Positions 40,201 through 49,949 of a DNA stretch of 54,911 nt are shown in pieces; the first letter of the stretch is position 1; every line of letters begins with the position of its first letter. The stretch covers positions 1 to 54,911 of the forward strand of contig JASJQH010000012.1 in the NCBI GenBank assembly GCA_040143965.1. The letters are read 5' to 3'. Made by a program: the position numbers and the translations under genes. The stretch comes from Basidiobolus ranarum. Taxonomy: Eukaryota > Basidiobolomycota > Basidiobolomycetes > Basidiobolales. The notes below the pieces were generated by a model that was given only the letters and a program-made list of their open reading frames with translations, ran no database searches and had not been told where the DNA came from.

Positions 40201-40571
40201 AGGGACAACTATACTTCTCATAGTCGAAAAGCTTGGTGAGCCTAGGATTCAAGCAGTTAGATCATTGTATTGTATAAAGGTCTACATAAAGAATAAATAC
40301 TTCTCTCTAAGTTCTTCGCGATGAGGATAAGATTCTAGATGGCTAAAGGTAACCTTATTCTGCTCCTCGACAAAGGCCTAGGAAAGTTAAAATAGGTATA
40401 GTTTGAATGTTAAAGGTCCATCAAAGTAAGAGATGGACATACGAAACTACTAACCTCAGTTTCGGCGGAGTCTGGGTCTTCTAACCAACGATAAGGATCG
40501 ATCACTTTAACTCCATTAAGATTCTCCACAATAGTGGTATCTCTGCGTACGGTCGGATATGCCCATTTCAT
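37227..40571 (-). CDS. prolyl oligopeptidase (S9A)
   Basis: Many short exons run from the ATG at 40571 to the stop at 37227; I followed the frame through most but did not fix every boundary. The start [20 protein letters not shown] and [13 protein letters not shown] are the family's N-terminal signature. The propeller includes [18 protein letters not shown]. The catalytic domain shows [24 protein letters not shown] (catalytic Ser), [11 protein letters not shown] (catalytic Asp) and [11 protein letters not shown] (catalytic His), all present. The cytosolic enzyme cleaves after proline in peptides under about 30 residues. POPs are patchy in fungi. I saw no precursor-peptide gene next to it, so a cyclic-peptide role is unsupported. 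Confidence 0.93.
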
Positions 40572-41187
40572 CTTGAATCTATGAAAGTAAGGAGGCTAAG
40601 CAACACATCTGTAAAGATAAAATACCAAAATAAGTTGTCTCACCGTTTAGATATTAATAAAGGTCTGCTGGTAGGGGTTTGTCTAAGCTGAGCAGACAAT
40701 GACTGTCGAACCAAATGAATGAGTGGAATACGCATTTAGGAAAATCCAAATTTTAGATTGTGCTAATACCTTACATTCTTCAACCTCATAACTATAACCC
40801 TAAGAATATTTCATCCCGATTTCCCATCAGCAAATCATTATTGATCAATTCCGCTAATAAATAATAAGTAATGGCATTCGTGTACAACTAACTTGTTCAG
40901 GAAAGGCTGAACGAACAATGTTGAACAACGATTCACCAACTGGTTACGGTTCCAATTGATTGGGGAAGTTGTACTTCAAGTAGAACCAAACTAGATTACT
41001 TGTAGTTGTTAAGGTGAGGCTAATAACATCTCGATAGAAAAATCTAGTGATACACAGAGTTTGCAGGACTATAACCAGTTAGTGAACTTAAAGTTAGCTT
41101 GTGACAAGATCAAACAACTCATATAAAGAGCCTACCCCTCAGCACATTTCCGTACTTCTCGATCACACCACTAAAGGCTATTTTCTC
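40572..41187. promoter_or_regulatory. divergent promoter region oligopeptidase / NDT80-like
   Basis: About 615 bases between two divergent starts. No recognised motif. Confidence 0.4.
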
Positions 41188-42155
41188 ATGACAACCCTGA
41201 TGCAAGAAACCCAATGGTCAGCACACTCTCCGCTTCCATCACAGTCTGAAATAACTTCTACTAGCGGTGACTATTCAAAGTATGTATCTTCACTAGGCAC
41301 TATATAGACCACCTATTCACCAATTTAAAGCTTTGCTTATCACATGAACAAGTTGGTCTCGTATCCGATGTATCTACCCAATCTGAATGATATCCCAGCA
41401 TTTAATGCCATTCCACCCAGAAACAAAGCCGACTCTTTAGGTCTTTCTAAAGGAGCTAGTCCTTACTTCACTGAGACCCATCAACATGCTGTATTGTATA
41501 GTTTAGACCGGACGAGAGGGTAAATTACAATCATCCAATTCCTTAATCTAGTTCTAAAACGAACAAACCGACTCACCATTTATGGTTAATTAGTTACACA
41601 GTTCAGATTCATTCTAAATTTGGGGAAGACTTTTTCCTAGCTGAGGATAAATGGACATGTTATCGAAGAAATTACTTTCAAGTTAGCAACTCGTTCGTGC
41701 TACTGGGATCCGACCAACTTGATTGTCCATGTCTAGTGGAAGTAAATGATGTCCAACATAGAGTGATTCAATTTCATGTCGGCATCACCGCTAAAGTGTC
41801 CAACAGTAACAAGATGATCGATCTCATTCAACATACGCCAAAGCGAGATAAAGGTCCTCAAATTACTCCTACCACCAGACCTATACGGGCTCAAGGAAGC
41901 ACTGACCTTTTCTCTGAGCAAACTACGGTCACCTTCGAACGAATTCAATTCAAAACTGCCACAGCTAATAATGGGAAAAAACGAGCTGCTCAGCAACACT
42001 TTGTACTTGTGGTGGATCTCTTTGCCGAGTGCGATAATGGTAGAAAAATCAAAGTGGCAACTACTCAGTCTGCCTCACTGGTGGTTCGTGGTCGTAGTCC
42101 AAGTCACTATGCTGAGAGTCACTTCAATATTGTTAATCTGACACTGCCAGTATAG
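41188..42155 (+). CDS. short NDT80/PhoG-family transcription factor
   Basis: Exons 41188..41279, 41331..41519 and 41594..42155 give 280 residues. After about 85 residues comes an Ndt80 Ig-fold DNA-binding domain: KWTCYRRNYFQVSNSF, FHVGITAKVS, IQHTPKRDKGPQ, TFERIQFKTATANNGKKRA, LVVDLFAEC, and the family signature VVRGRSPSHY. The protein stops soon after, so no long activation domain exists. Relatives (Ndt80, Vib-1, Xpp1) control meiosis, nutrient response or heterokaryon incompatibility. Which role applies here is unknown. The start is the first ATG that leads into the conserved frame; an upstream exon cannot be excluded. Confidence 0.85.
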
Positions 42156-42468
42156 GAAGCAGTATAGGTACAAATGGGAGTTCACAATATTATAGATTAA
42201 TTGGTTTAACTGGATATTTAACCGAATATATTCGCTTTATTATTCGCATCTTTAAGATACTGGAAATGGGGTACACAATATGTTATTCAGAAATAATAAA
42301 AAATATAAAAGTATAAAGGAACACTGGAATGCGCAATGTGGATTTTGTTATAGATTTGGTTATTTCCGTCTAATAGGATGAAAGGAAATCCCTAAAATCA
42401 AAAACTCTAAGATTCATACTACAAAGGATGCTTATTTTTGACAATGAAATAAATAAAAATCCTTGGAG
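42156..42468. other. intergenic between converging genes
   Basis: About 310 AT-rich bases of 3' UTR sequence. Nothing else seen. Confidence 0.5.
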
Positions 42469-44919
42469 TTAGGCAGAATTGGCATCTGGTGATACTTTGC
42501 CATTAGATGCTGCTCTTGAACGAGCAAGGTCACCAGCCAGCTGGGCCAAGCGAGTCTTCATGGTGTCGACTTGCTCTTGGAGCTTGACTTTATCTCCCTC
42601 TAAAGAGGAAATTTGTTGAGTCTTGGCTTCAACCTCTTGAACTTGTTGCTTCTTGGATTCTTCAGCTTCCTGTAGACTGGCTTCAAGAGCGGTAAGACGG
42701 CCCTCAGTAGCGGAGACTTGTGCGCTTGATTTCTCGAGTTCAGCCTTAGTCTCGGTAAGTTCACGAGTAATAGACTCAATCTGAGCCTTAGACTCTTCAT
42801 TCTGTTCTGAAGCAGACAATGCTTGGGCTAATTGAGCCTTGACTTTTTCGAGTTCCTCTTGGAATTGTGCGGCAGATTCCTCAGCTTGCATCTTCGCACT
42901 TCGGATCTCCTTGATAGCTGATTCCGAAGTTTCAAGTTGAGAGTTGAGAGAAACCAATTCTTTGCTAGCAGCCAAAGACTTTTCATTGGCTTCCTTAAGA
43001 GCCACTTCGAGGTTAGTAACTTCACTCTTATTGTGAGTTAATTGTTGTTGAGCATTCACTAATTCAGACTTGGCTTGTTCGAGTTCCTGTGCTAACTTGG
43101 TGTTCAACTCTTGGACTTCTTGGGCTTTTTGAGCGGAAGAATTGGCTTCATCAGCAGAGGCACTGGCCTTGGCAAGCTTGTCTTGAGCTTCTTTGAGAGC
43201 AGCCTCCTTAGACTCTACCAATTGAAGAGTCTCCTTCTTGTCAGCTTCCAGTTGTTGAAGACGAGTGTGTGCTTCATCCAATTGGGATTTGGCAGAGGAC
43301 AACTCGGATTTGGTTTGCTCAACCTGTTTCAATAACTCGGAGTTTTGAGAGTTTGATTGCTCACGAGCTTGGCCAAGTTGAGATTTGAATCCAGTAAGAT
43401 CATTCTCAAGCTCTTGAATTCTTTGCTCTCTGTCAACCTTGACATTAGCGAACTCGCGGCTCAATTGCTCATACTCATCTCTCAATCTAGCCAAATCGTT
43501 AGAGGAAGCTTGGGAAGACAAGCGCTCTTGTTCCAGAGACTTAATCTTGTTCTCCATGGCCAAGAGTGCTTGATCCTTTTGGGATACGATTTGAGACATA
43601 CGTTGTTGTCCGAATCCGAGTTCATGAGTAAGTTGATCAATGGCAGCCTTGGCTTTGCCAAGATCGTTGATGAGACTGGCTTCACGGGATTGTGCCTCTC
43701 TGATCTGGCGAGTAAGAGATTCTTGTTCAGTATAGAATGACTTACGCTCATGACTAAGTTGATCAATTTGTTGCTGAAGGTTAGAGAGTTGTTCACGATG
43801 AGCAGAGTTGGCTTCATCAATATCATAGCTAGAAGCCTGGAGAGTTTTAACATTTTCTTTTTCGACAGTCAACTGTTTGAAAAGAACTTGATTGGTGTAG
43901 TTCAATGATTCAACTTTAGTTTCAAGAATCTTCAATTTCTTCTCGTGAGCCTTCTTGTCGACTTGTTGGTCATTCAATTGTTCACTGACTTCATCAAATT
44001 CTTTTTGAAGATGATTCTGGAGAGATTTCAAAGAGTCGTTCTTCTTGGACAAATTCTTAATGGTCTCCTCTTTTTCTTCAAGAACTTGTCTAAGTTCTTC
44101 TAACTCTTTAGAAGAAACTTGAGGCTCAGATTGGAAAGCGCTGACAGACTCAATAGAAGGTTGCTGAACTGGAGCTTCCTCGGTAGCTTCTTGAACTTGA
44201 GCGGCAGTAACTTCTTCAACAACAAAGGCGTTGTTCTTATTCTTCTTCTTCTTAGACTTCTTCTCGGTGGTGGGAACAGAGGTTTCCTCAGGTTCTTCCT
44301 TGACGGCAACGGGGGCAATAGGAGCAGAAACTTCAGGCTTGACTTCAGCAATGGCCTTGGGGATAACCTCAGTAACAGTCTCTACAGGAGCAACCTCGGA
44401 AACTTGAGGCTTTTGCTTCTTGGACTTGGAGGCCTTAGGCTTCTTTGGTTCCTTCTTTTCGAAGAGAACTGGGCCACCATTGAGCTCAAGAGCAGCATAA
44501 GGATTAGCAGAAGCTACGGAGGCATCAATACCATATTCTGGCTCAGACTCAACAGGTTCTTCAATTTCTTCAACTTCTTCGATCACTTTGGGAGGTGCAA
44601 CAACCTTGGCAGCTTTGGAAGCTTTAGAAGCCTTGTTGGCCTTGGAGCGCTTAGTAGCGTTTACGGTAGCCTTAGGTTGGGCTTTAGCACCATTTTCCTT
44701 GGGTTGGACCTTTGGTTGGACCTGGGGGGTGGTGGCCTTGGCCTTCTTGGCAGACTTCTTCTTGTTCTCCTGCTCCACCTCCTTCAAGAGGGCGGCTTGA
44801 GCTTCAGTATGATCAACTACAGGTTTGCTGCCAACAAAGTTATAGTAGAGGTAAACACTTGAAGTGGATACCACACCGAGTACGACAAGAAGAGTAGTAA
44901 AGTTCGAGAAAGAATCCAT
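42469..44919 (-). CDS. membrane-anchored long coiled-coil protein (kinectin/RRBP1-like)
   Basis: Single exon, 816 residues. One membrane segment at about 8-28 (TTLLVVLGVVSTSSVYLYY) has few charged residues before it. Then come a Lys/Ala/Pro-rich basic region (about 45-260, with KKKSAKKAKA and KKSKKKKNKNN) and a coiled coil of over 500 residues to the end (KVSPDANSA). This layout matches ER proteins of the kinectin/p180 (RRBP1) type, which bind ribosomes, microtubules or kinesin. I infer an ER-surface tether. Coiled coils converge easily, so homology is not certain. The long antisense frames here are composition shadows. Confidence 0.75.
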   Translation of the reverse strand: MDSFSNFTTLLVVLGVVSTSSVYLYYNFVGSKPVVDHTEAQAALLKEVEQENKKKSAKKAKATTPQVQPKVQPKENGAKAQPKATVNATKRSKANKASKASKAAKVVAPPKVIEEVEEIEEPVESEPEYGIDASVASANPYAALELNGGPVLFEKKEPKKPKASKSKKQKPQVSEVAPVETVTEVIPKAIAEVKPEVSAPIAPVAVKEEPEETSVPTTEKKSKKKKNKNNAFVVEEVTAAQVQEATEEAPVQQPSIESVSAFQSEPQVSSKELEELRQVLEEKEETIKNLSKKNDSLKSLQNHLQKEFDEVSEQLNDQQVDKKAHEKKLKILETKVESLNYTNQVLFKQLTVEKENVKTLQASSYDIDEANSAHREQLSNLQQQIDQLSHERKSFYTEQESLTRQIREAQSREASLINDLGKAKAAIDQLTHELGFGQQRMSQIVSQKDQALLAMENKIKSLEQERLSSQASSNDLARLRDEYEQLSREFANVKVDREQRIQELENDLTGFKSQLGQAREQSNSQNSELLKQVEQTKSELSSAKSQLDEAHTRLQQLEADKKETLQLVESKEAALKEAQDKLAKASASADEANSSAQKAQEVQELNTKLAQELEQAKSELVNAQQQLTHNKSEVTNLEVALKEANEKSLAASKELVSLNSQLETSESAIKEIRSAKMQAEESAAQFQEELEKVKAQLAQALSASEQNEESKAQIESITRELTETKAELEKSSAQVSATEGRLTALEASLQEAEESKKQQVQEVEAKTQQISSLEGDKVKLQEQVDTMKTRLAQLAGDLARSRAASNGKVSPDANSA

Positions 44920-45923
44920 GATAAAGAGTCAAATAACCGGGTTCCAGAGAGACGATAGAGACAACGATAAACGACTGGTCAGGGAAGGAAAATCGGTAAT
45001 AACACACAGTGTTCGGTGAATGGGTTGCTCAGTGTTAATTATCCAAAAGGTTGAGGAAAGCCAGGGTACCTCAGCAAAAGTCCAGGGTTAGAGTAGTAGA
45101 AACAAAAATTCCTGGCCAAACACATCTCAGATCAAGAACTCGGGGAAGTAATTTGGTCAAAGTAATCACCTCACTTTTACATTTAAACAGCATTACATAA
45201 GTAAACACATATTCATCATTACAGATCACTCTGGAGCATGAACTCTGGGTAGTTCATTGGTAGGAATTTATCATAGAACCTCCAAAAAGGCATTAATGGC
45301 CTCTCCAATATTAGTTATTAACTAGTGTTCTGACAGTGATCGTTGTGATCTTTTTGTCAGCCAATCCATCCACCCTGAGCATTCATAAACAGCTCATACG
45401 AAAAGAAGGATTGAGAAAGCTGGCGAATAATTTATTCTGCCAATCACCAGCGGGATGATTAATGTGCATTCTCAAATTGCCTTTGAATTTCGACGAATCA
45501 GCACTGGCCAGCTGGTGATGATTTGTACATATCAGCGGATCCAAATACGATCATTTTCGATACACACAAAGCTTAGTAAACCGGCTTAATTATACTCTAT
45601 CGGCTATTTGTAATGAATTGGGACATTCAGGTTCGGTGATAATTTTACTCTCTGGGAAATACATTAAATCCGTGATCAAAACCAATCAAACGCTGAGAGT
45701 AATGTTTTGATATTTACTGTAATTCCAAGTAATTTCTGATTCTTCCACTGCTAGTTGTAAATTGTAAACAACAATAACAAAGATTTTTCGTCATCAAAAC
45801 ATAACTACCTTTAAAGTTGTTTTTCCCTCGTTATTCCTTCTTCACTAGTTTGCCGCTTTAGACTTTGACACTCACCTATTTCCCCTTTGTATCATATAAT
45901 ACTCCTCATAAAGAATCCCGAGT
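44920..45923. promoter_or_regulatory. 1 kb divergent promoter region, kinectin-like / RNR1
   Basis: The longest gene-free divergent stretch. I looked for ACGCGT (MBF) sites expected for RNR1 and saw none. A pyrimidine-rich run precedes the RNR1 ATG. No RNA gene or repeat recognised. Confidence 0.45.
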
Positions 45924-48284
45924 ATGGTTATGTACGTTCAAAAACGTGATGGCAAGCAAGAGCGTGTCGCCTTCGACAAGATTACCGCTCGAGTCAACAA
46001 ACTTTGTTACGGGCTTGACACAAATTACGTAGACTCTGCCGCTGTGGCACAACGTGTCATTTCTGGAGTGTATGAGGGAGTCACAACCCAAGAGTTGGAT
46101 AACCTCGCAGCTGAAACCGCTGCCTATATGACAACAAAACATCCTGACTATGCTATATTGGCTGCAAGAATTGCTATATCAAACCTTCATAAAGAGACCA
46201 AGAAGCAATTTTCCTCCGTTATCCATGACCTGTATCACTATGTCAACCCTAAAACCGAAAAGAGCTCACCCAAAATTGCCAAAGAAACCTACGAGATTGT
46301 CATGAAAAATGCCGAACGTTTAGATTCTGCCATTATCTATGATAGAGACTTCAACTACAATTACTTTGGATTCAAAACCCTTGAGCGTTCCTATCTACTT
46401 AGACTGGATAGCCAAGTCGCAGAAAGACCTCAGCACATGGTAATGAGAGTTGCAGTAGGAATTCACGGTGAGGATATAGATTCTGCCATTGAAACATACA
46501 ACTATATGTCGGAGAAATATTTCACCCATGCTTCTCCCACCTTGTTCAATGCTGGTACTCCTGTTCCACAGCTCAGCAGTTGCTTCCTTGTCTCCATGAA
46601 GGAAGACTCAATCGATGGCATTTACGATACCCTGAAAACTTGTGCATTAATCTCCAAATCCGCAGGTGGAATCGGTCTAAATGTGCATAAGATTCGTGGC
46701 TCAGGATCTTATATTGCTGGTACGAATGGTACCTCCAATGGTTTAATTCCAATGCTTAGAGTATACAACAATACCGCCAGATATGTTGACCAAGGTGGTA
46801 ACAAGAGACCTGGTGCATTCGCCATTTACTTGGAGCCATGGCACTCGGATATTTTTGATTTCTTAGATTTACGTAAGAATACTGGTGCTGAAGAATCCAG
46901 AGCACGTGACTTATTCTATGCATTATGGATCTCTGACTTATTTATGAAGCGTGTTGAGAATGATGAGGACTGGAGTTTGTTTTGTCCAGCCGAAGCCCCA
47001 GGTTTAGAAGAATGCTGGGGAGAGAAGTTCGAAGAGTTGTATATATCCTATGAGCGTAAGGGACTCGCTCGTAAGACAGTCAAAGCTCAAAAACTCTGGT
47101 ACGCCATCCTAGATTCCCAAATTGAAACCGGAAATCCATTCATGCTATACAAGGATGCCTGTAACCGTAAGTCAAATCAACAGAACTTGGGTACTATCAA
47201 ATCCAGCAATCTCTGTTGTGAAATCGTAGAGTACTCTAGTCCTGAAGAGGTAGCCGTATGTAACCTTGCTAGTTTAGCGCTTCCAACATTTGTTACATCC
47301 AAGGATCACTTTAATTTCCAAGAATTACACAAAGTTACCAAAATTTTGACTAAGAATCTTAACAAAGTGATCGACGTGAACTACTACCCTGTAGAGGAGG
47401 CTCGTCGTTCTAACATGCGTCATAGACCAGTCGGTTTAGGTGTTCAAGGATTGGCAGACGCATTTATCAAAATGCGTATGCCATTTGAGTCACCCGAGGC
47501 TATCGATTTGAACAAGAAGATCTTCGAAACCATTTACCACGCAGCATTGGAGGCATCTTGTGAAATCGCACAACGTGATGGACCCTACTCCACTTATGAG
47601 GGATCCCCGGTATCACAGGGTATTTTGCAATACGACATGTGGAATGTTACTCCCTCTGATTTATGGGATTGGGATGAACTTAAGGCAAAGATTGCTCTCC
47701 ACGGTGTACGCAATTCACTATTGGTTGCACCAATGCCTACTGCATCCACCTCCCAGATCCTTGGGTTCAACGAATGTTTCGAGCCTTACACATCAAATAT
47801 CTACCAACGTAGAGTGTTGGCTGGTGAATTCCAAATTGTCAACCCATGGCTTCTTAAAGATCTGGTTGAACTTGGTCTCTGGAATGATAGTTTGAAGAAC
47901 CGAATCATTTCGGACAGCGGGTCTATTCAAAGCATTCCTTCTATTCCCAAAGAGCTCAAAGAACTGTACAAAACTGTGTGGGAAATCAAGCAGAAGGTGA
48001 TTATTGATATGGCCGCCGATAGAGGAGCCTTCATCGATCAATCTCAATCGCTCAACATCTTTATCGCAGAGCCTTCCTATCCTAAACTCACATCTATGCA
48101 CTTCTACGGATGGAAGAAGGGACTGAAGACAGGTATGTATTATTTACGTACAAGACCTGCCGTAGATGCTATCAAGTTCACTGTTGATCAGCTGTCACTC
48201 AAGATGGAGGGAAACGCGATTGAGGATGCCAAGTTGCAATGCTCCATCGATAACAAAGATGATTGCATGATGTGCAGCGGTTAA
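45924..48284 (+). CDS. RNR1: ribonucleotide reductase large subunit
   Basis: Single exon, 786 residues, close to human R1 (792) and shorter than yeast Rnr1. The class Ia enzyme reduces ribonucleoside diphosphates to deoxy forms in the cytosol with the R2 subunit. The N-terminal ATP cone ([17 protein letters not shown]) is present. The active site is complete: C220 (QLSSC), N429, C431 and E433 (SNLCCEI), and C446 (VAVCNLASL). The C-terminal redox pair is CMMCSG. A nearby in-frame ATG (codon 3) is an alternative start. A 13-base tandem repeat begins at the stop codon. Confidence 0.98.
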   Translation: MVMYVQKRDGKQERVAFDKITARVNKLCYGLDTNYVDSAAVAQRVISGVYEGVTTQELDNLAAETAAYMTTKHPDYAILAARIAISNLHKETKKQFSSVIHDLYHYVNPKTEKSSPKIAKETYEIVMKNAERLDSAIIYDRDFNYNYFGFKTLERSYLLRLDSQVAERPQHMVMRVAVGIHGEDIDSAIETYNYMSEKYFTHASPTLFNAGTPVPQLSSCFLVSMKEDSIDGIYDTLKTCALISKSAGGIGLNVHKIRGSGSYIAGTNGTSNGLIPMLRVYNNTARYVDQGGNKRPGAFAIYLEPWHSDIFDFLDLRKNTGAEESRARDLFYALWISDLFMKRVENDEDWSLFCPAEAPGLEECWGEKFEELYISYERKGLARKTVKAQKLWYAILDSQIETGNPFMLYKDACNRKSNQQNLGTIKSSNLCCEIVEYSSPEEVAVCNLASLALPTFVTSKDHFNFQELHKVTKILTKNLNKVIDVNYYPVEEARRSNMRHRPVGLGVQGLADAFIKMRMPFESPEAIDLNKKIFETIYHAALEASCEIAQRDGPYSTYEGSPVSQGILQYDMWNVTPSDLWDWDELKAKIALHGVRNSLLVAPMPTASTSQILGFNECFEPYTSNIYQRRVLAGEFQIVNPWLLKDLVELGLWNDSLKNRIISDSGSIQSIPSIPKELKELYKTVWEIKQKVIIDMAADRGAFIDQSQSLNIFIAEPSYPKLTSMHFYGWKKGLKTGMYYLRTRPAVDAIKFTVDQLSLKMEGNAIEDAKLQCSIDNKDDCMMCSG

Positions 48285-48328
48285 ATAGTGCGGTTAAATA
48301 GTGCGGTTAAATAGTGCGCTTAAATAGA
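48277..48328. repeat. 13-base tandem repeat at the RNR1 stop
   Basis: Unit GCGGTTAAATAGT occurs three times exactly (48277-48289, 48290-48302, 48303-48315) and once with two changes (48316-48328). The first copy contains the last codon and TAA stop of RNR1. The copies add TAA or TAG in more than one frame after the gene. Confidence 0.95.
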
Positions 48329-48441
48329 CCATTTTTATTACCACCACCTATATCACTCTTTTCAATGTATTCCGTTCTTTATGTAGCAATAAATTAAGTC
48401 GCATTTCGATCAATGCTAAGAAATTTATTAATTCTTTTCAA

Positions 48442-49740
48442 TTACATCTCTTCAAGTATCGTAATTCCTACCATAAGACCAACGCCAACAAACATGGCGA
48501 TAATCTGCCAAAATGAATCGGTGATTTTTTCACGTAATGTTGTGAGACTGGAGTCTTCTGCAAGAAGTTCTGGTATAACTCCAACCGTGGCAATGTAAAT
48601 AAATCCACCTGCAGTGGCTGGTATAATCATTTCACTAGCTGTAATAATAGAATTGCTCTCACCACCTAGAACACCGTTTAAGATGGGAAAGAGGTCTGGG
48701 TTTCTAGTGGCTTCCTCAATAACAACTCCTGCCACAGTACCCAAGAATGCACCGATTGCAGTGACAAATTGCGCACCTAAGGCACTGCTTCTGCTAAATC
48801 CTGACTGTATCAATATAGCATAATCACCCACCTCATGAGGAATTTCATGGAAGAACACCGCTGCAAACGTTGACATTCCGATCGCGGGGGATGTATAGAA
48901 AGATGCAGCAATGGCCAATCCATCGGTGAAGTTGTGGGTCATATCGGCAATCAAATTAAGGTAAGCAGATAGATTGATGTTTTGTGTAGTGCTTTCTACA
49001 CTCGACGTTTTTTCTTTCTCTACGTTATCAGTTTTCTTACGTTGACGAAGTTGGGTGTCGGTCTCAGTCTCGGTTACTGAAGTGCTCTTTCCTTCAGTTA
49101 TTTCTTGAGGACTGTGAGAATGGGAATGTGAATGCCCACTTCCACCACTGGCAAGTCGCATGAATTTATCCATCAAGAAAAAGAACAGGAAACCACCAAA
49201 CACTCCTAAACCAACGTACAAGTTGCGCCATTTCAGGGTTTCTTCATCGAGTTTAGTTCCCTCTCCATGTTCGCCCAAAAATGCTTGAGGTAATAGGTGC
49301 AAGAATACGTCACCTAACAAACCTCCAACAGCAAAGCTCACAAGAATGTTTAGACTACTTGGGCGAATGTTAGGCGGAACGAAAAATAAAATAAAATTCG
49401 GGAATAAAGAAATGTAAGCAGTAGCTAAAAAGGAAGAAATCATAGGACTCTCAGAGAATAAGAAACTAAAAGTAGATTTCCCGTCACCCTTTATAACAGA
49501 TCCACCTGAAGGCTTACTACTGAGACCAAAAAATTTATGGAAGGGACAATCTGCTGGATCTCCAGCTGGCATCTCTCCGTGATATTTCTTGACTAGTTCT
49601 TCTGTTGTTCCCTGAAATAGACTTTCATCTGATGTGTCAGGGTGTAGTTTATGGCCTGCGCATAATATGGCACCAAATACTACTATCAATAGTAAGAGAA
49701 TCCAAGTTCTTTTAGTTTTCAAAGATCCCCTAGGTAGCAT
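48442..49740 (-). CDS. ZIP zinc transporter, KE4/SLC39A7 (Yke4) type
   Basis: Intronless; 432 residues from the ATG at 49740, which starts directly before a signal-peptide-like stretch (WILLLLIVVFGAILCAGH). An in-frame ATG at 49800 would add 20 polar residues. About eight membrane segments follow. A His-rich cytosolic loop (SGHSHSHSHS) lies between segments 3 and 4. The metal-site motifs MTHNFTDG and FFHEIPHEVGD are intact; HEIPHEVGD marks the LIV-1/KE4 subfamily. It should release zinc from ER or Golgi to the cytosol. Substrate and membrane are inferred from the family. Confidence 0.92.
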   Translation of the reverse strand: MLPRGSLKTKRTWILLLLIVVFGAILCAGHKLHPDTSDESLFQGTTEELVKKYHGEMPAGDPADCPFHKFFGLSSKPSGGSVIKGDGKSTFSFLFSESPMISSFLATAYISLFPNFILFFVPPNIRPSSLNILVSFAVGGLLGDVFLHLLPQAFLGEHGEGTKLDEETLKWRNLYVGLGVFGGFLFFFLMDKFMRLASGGSGHSHSHSHSPQEITEGKSTSVTETETDTQLRQRKKTDNVEKEKTSSVESTTQNINLSAYLNLIADMTHNFTDGLAIAASFYTSPAIGMSTFAAVFFHEIPHEVGDYAILIQSGFSRSSALGAQFVTAIGAFLGTVAGVVIEEATRNPDLFPILNGVLGGESNSIITASEMIIPATAGGFIYIATVGVIPELLAEDSSLTTLREKITDSFWQIIAMFVGVGLMVGITILEEM

Positions 49741-49949
49741 CTTTGACGTAAAGAGCGATTCAAACGTAAGTTGGCATTTTGGTGCGCAGCTAACTTCCAA
49801 CTAATGCAAAACTCAAACTGATTCAATTGGCAGATATTGGAATCAATCAAAATATTTGTTTTTAGGTTTATTATAGTACAATAAAAAATAGTAATCAACT
49901 TGATGTGTATCAGGTTATATATACTCCAACAAATGGGACTAACCACTGC

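Noticed and set aside
37227-42155. Possible peptide-cyclisation cluster around the oligopeptidase
   Set aside because: No short precursor gene with a conserved leader was seen on either strand; the neighbours are a transcription factor and ribosomal protein S19.
44119-44862. 247-codon plus-strand frame rich in Leu and Gly
   Set aside because: It lies fully antisense to the Lys/Ala-rich and coiled-coil coding region on the minus strand; composition explains the open frame, and there is no domain or start context.
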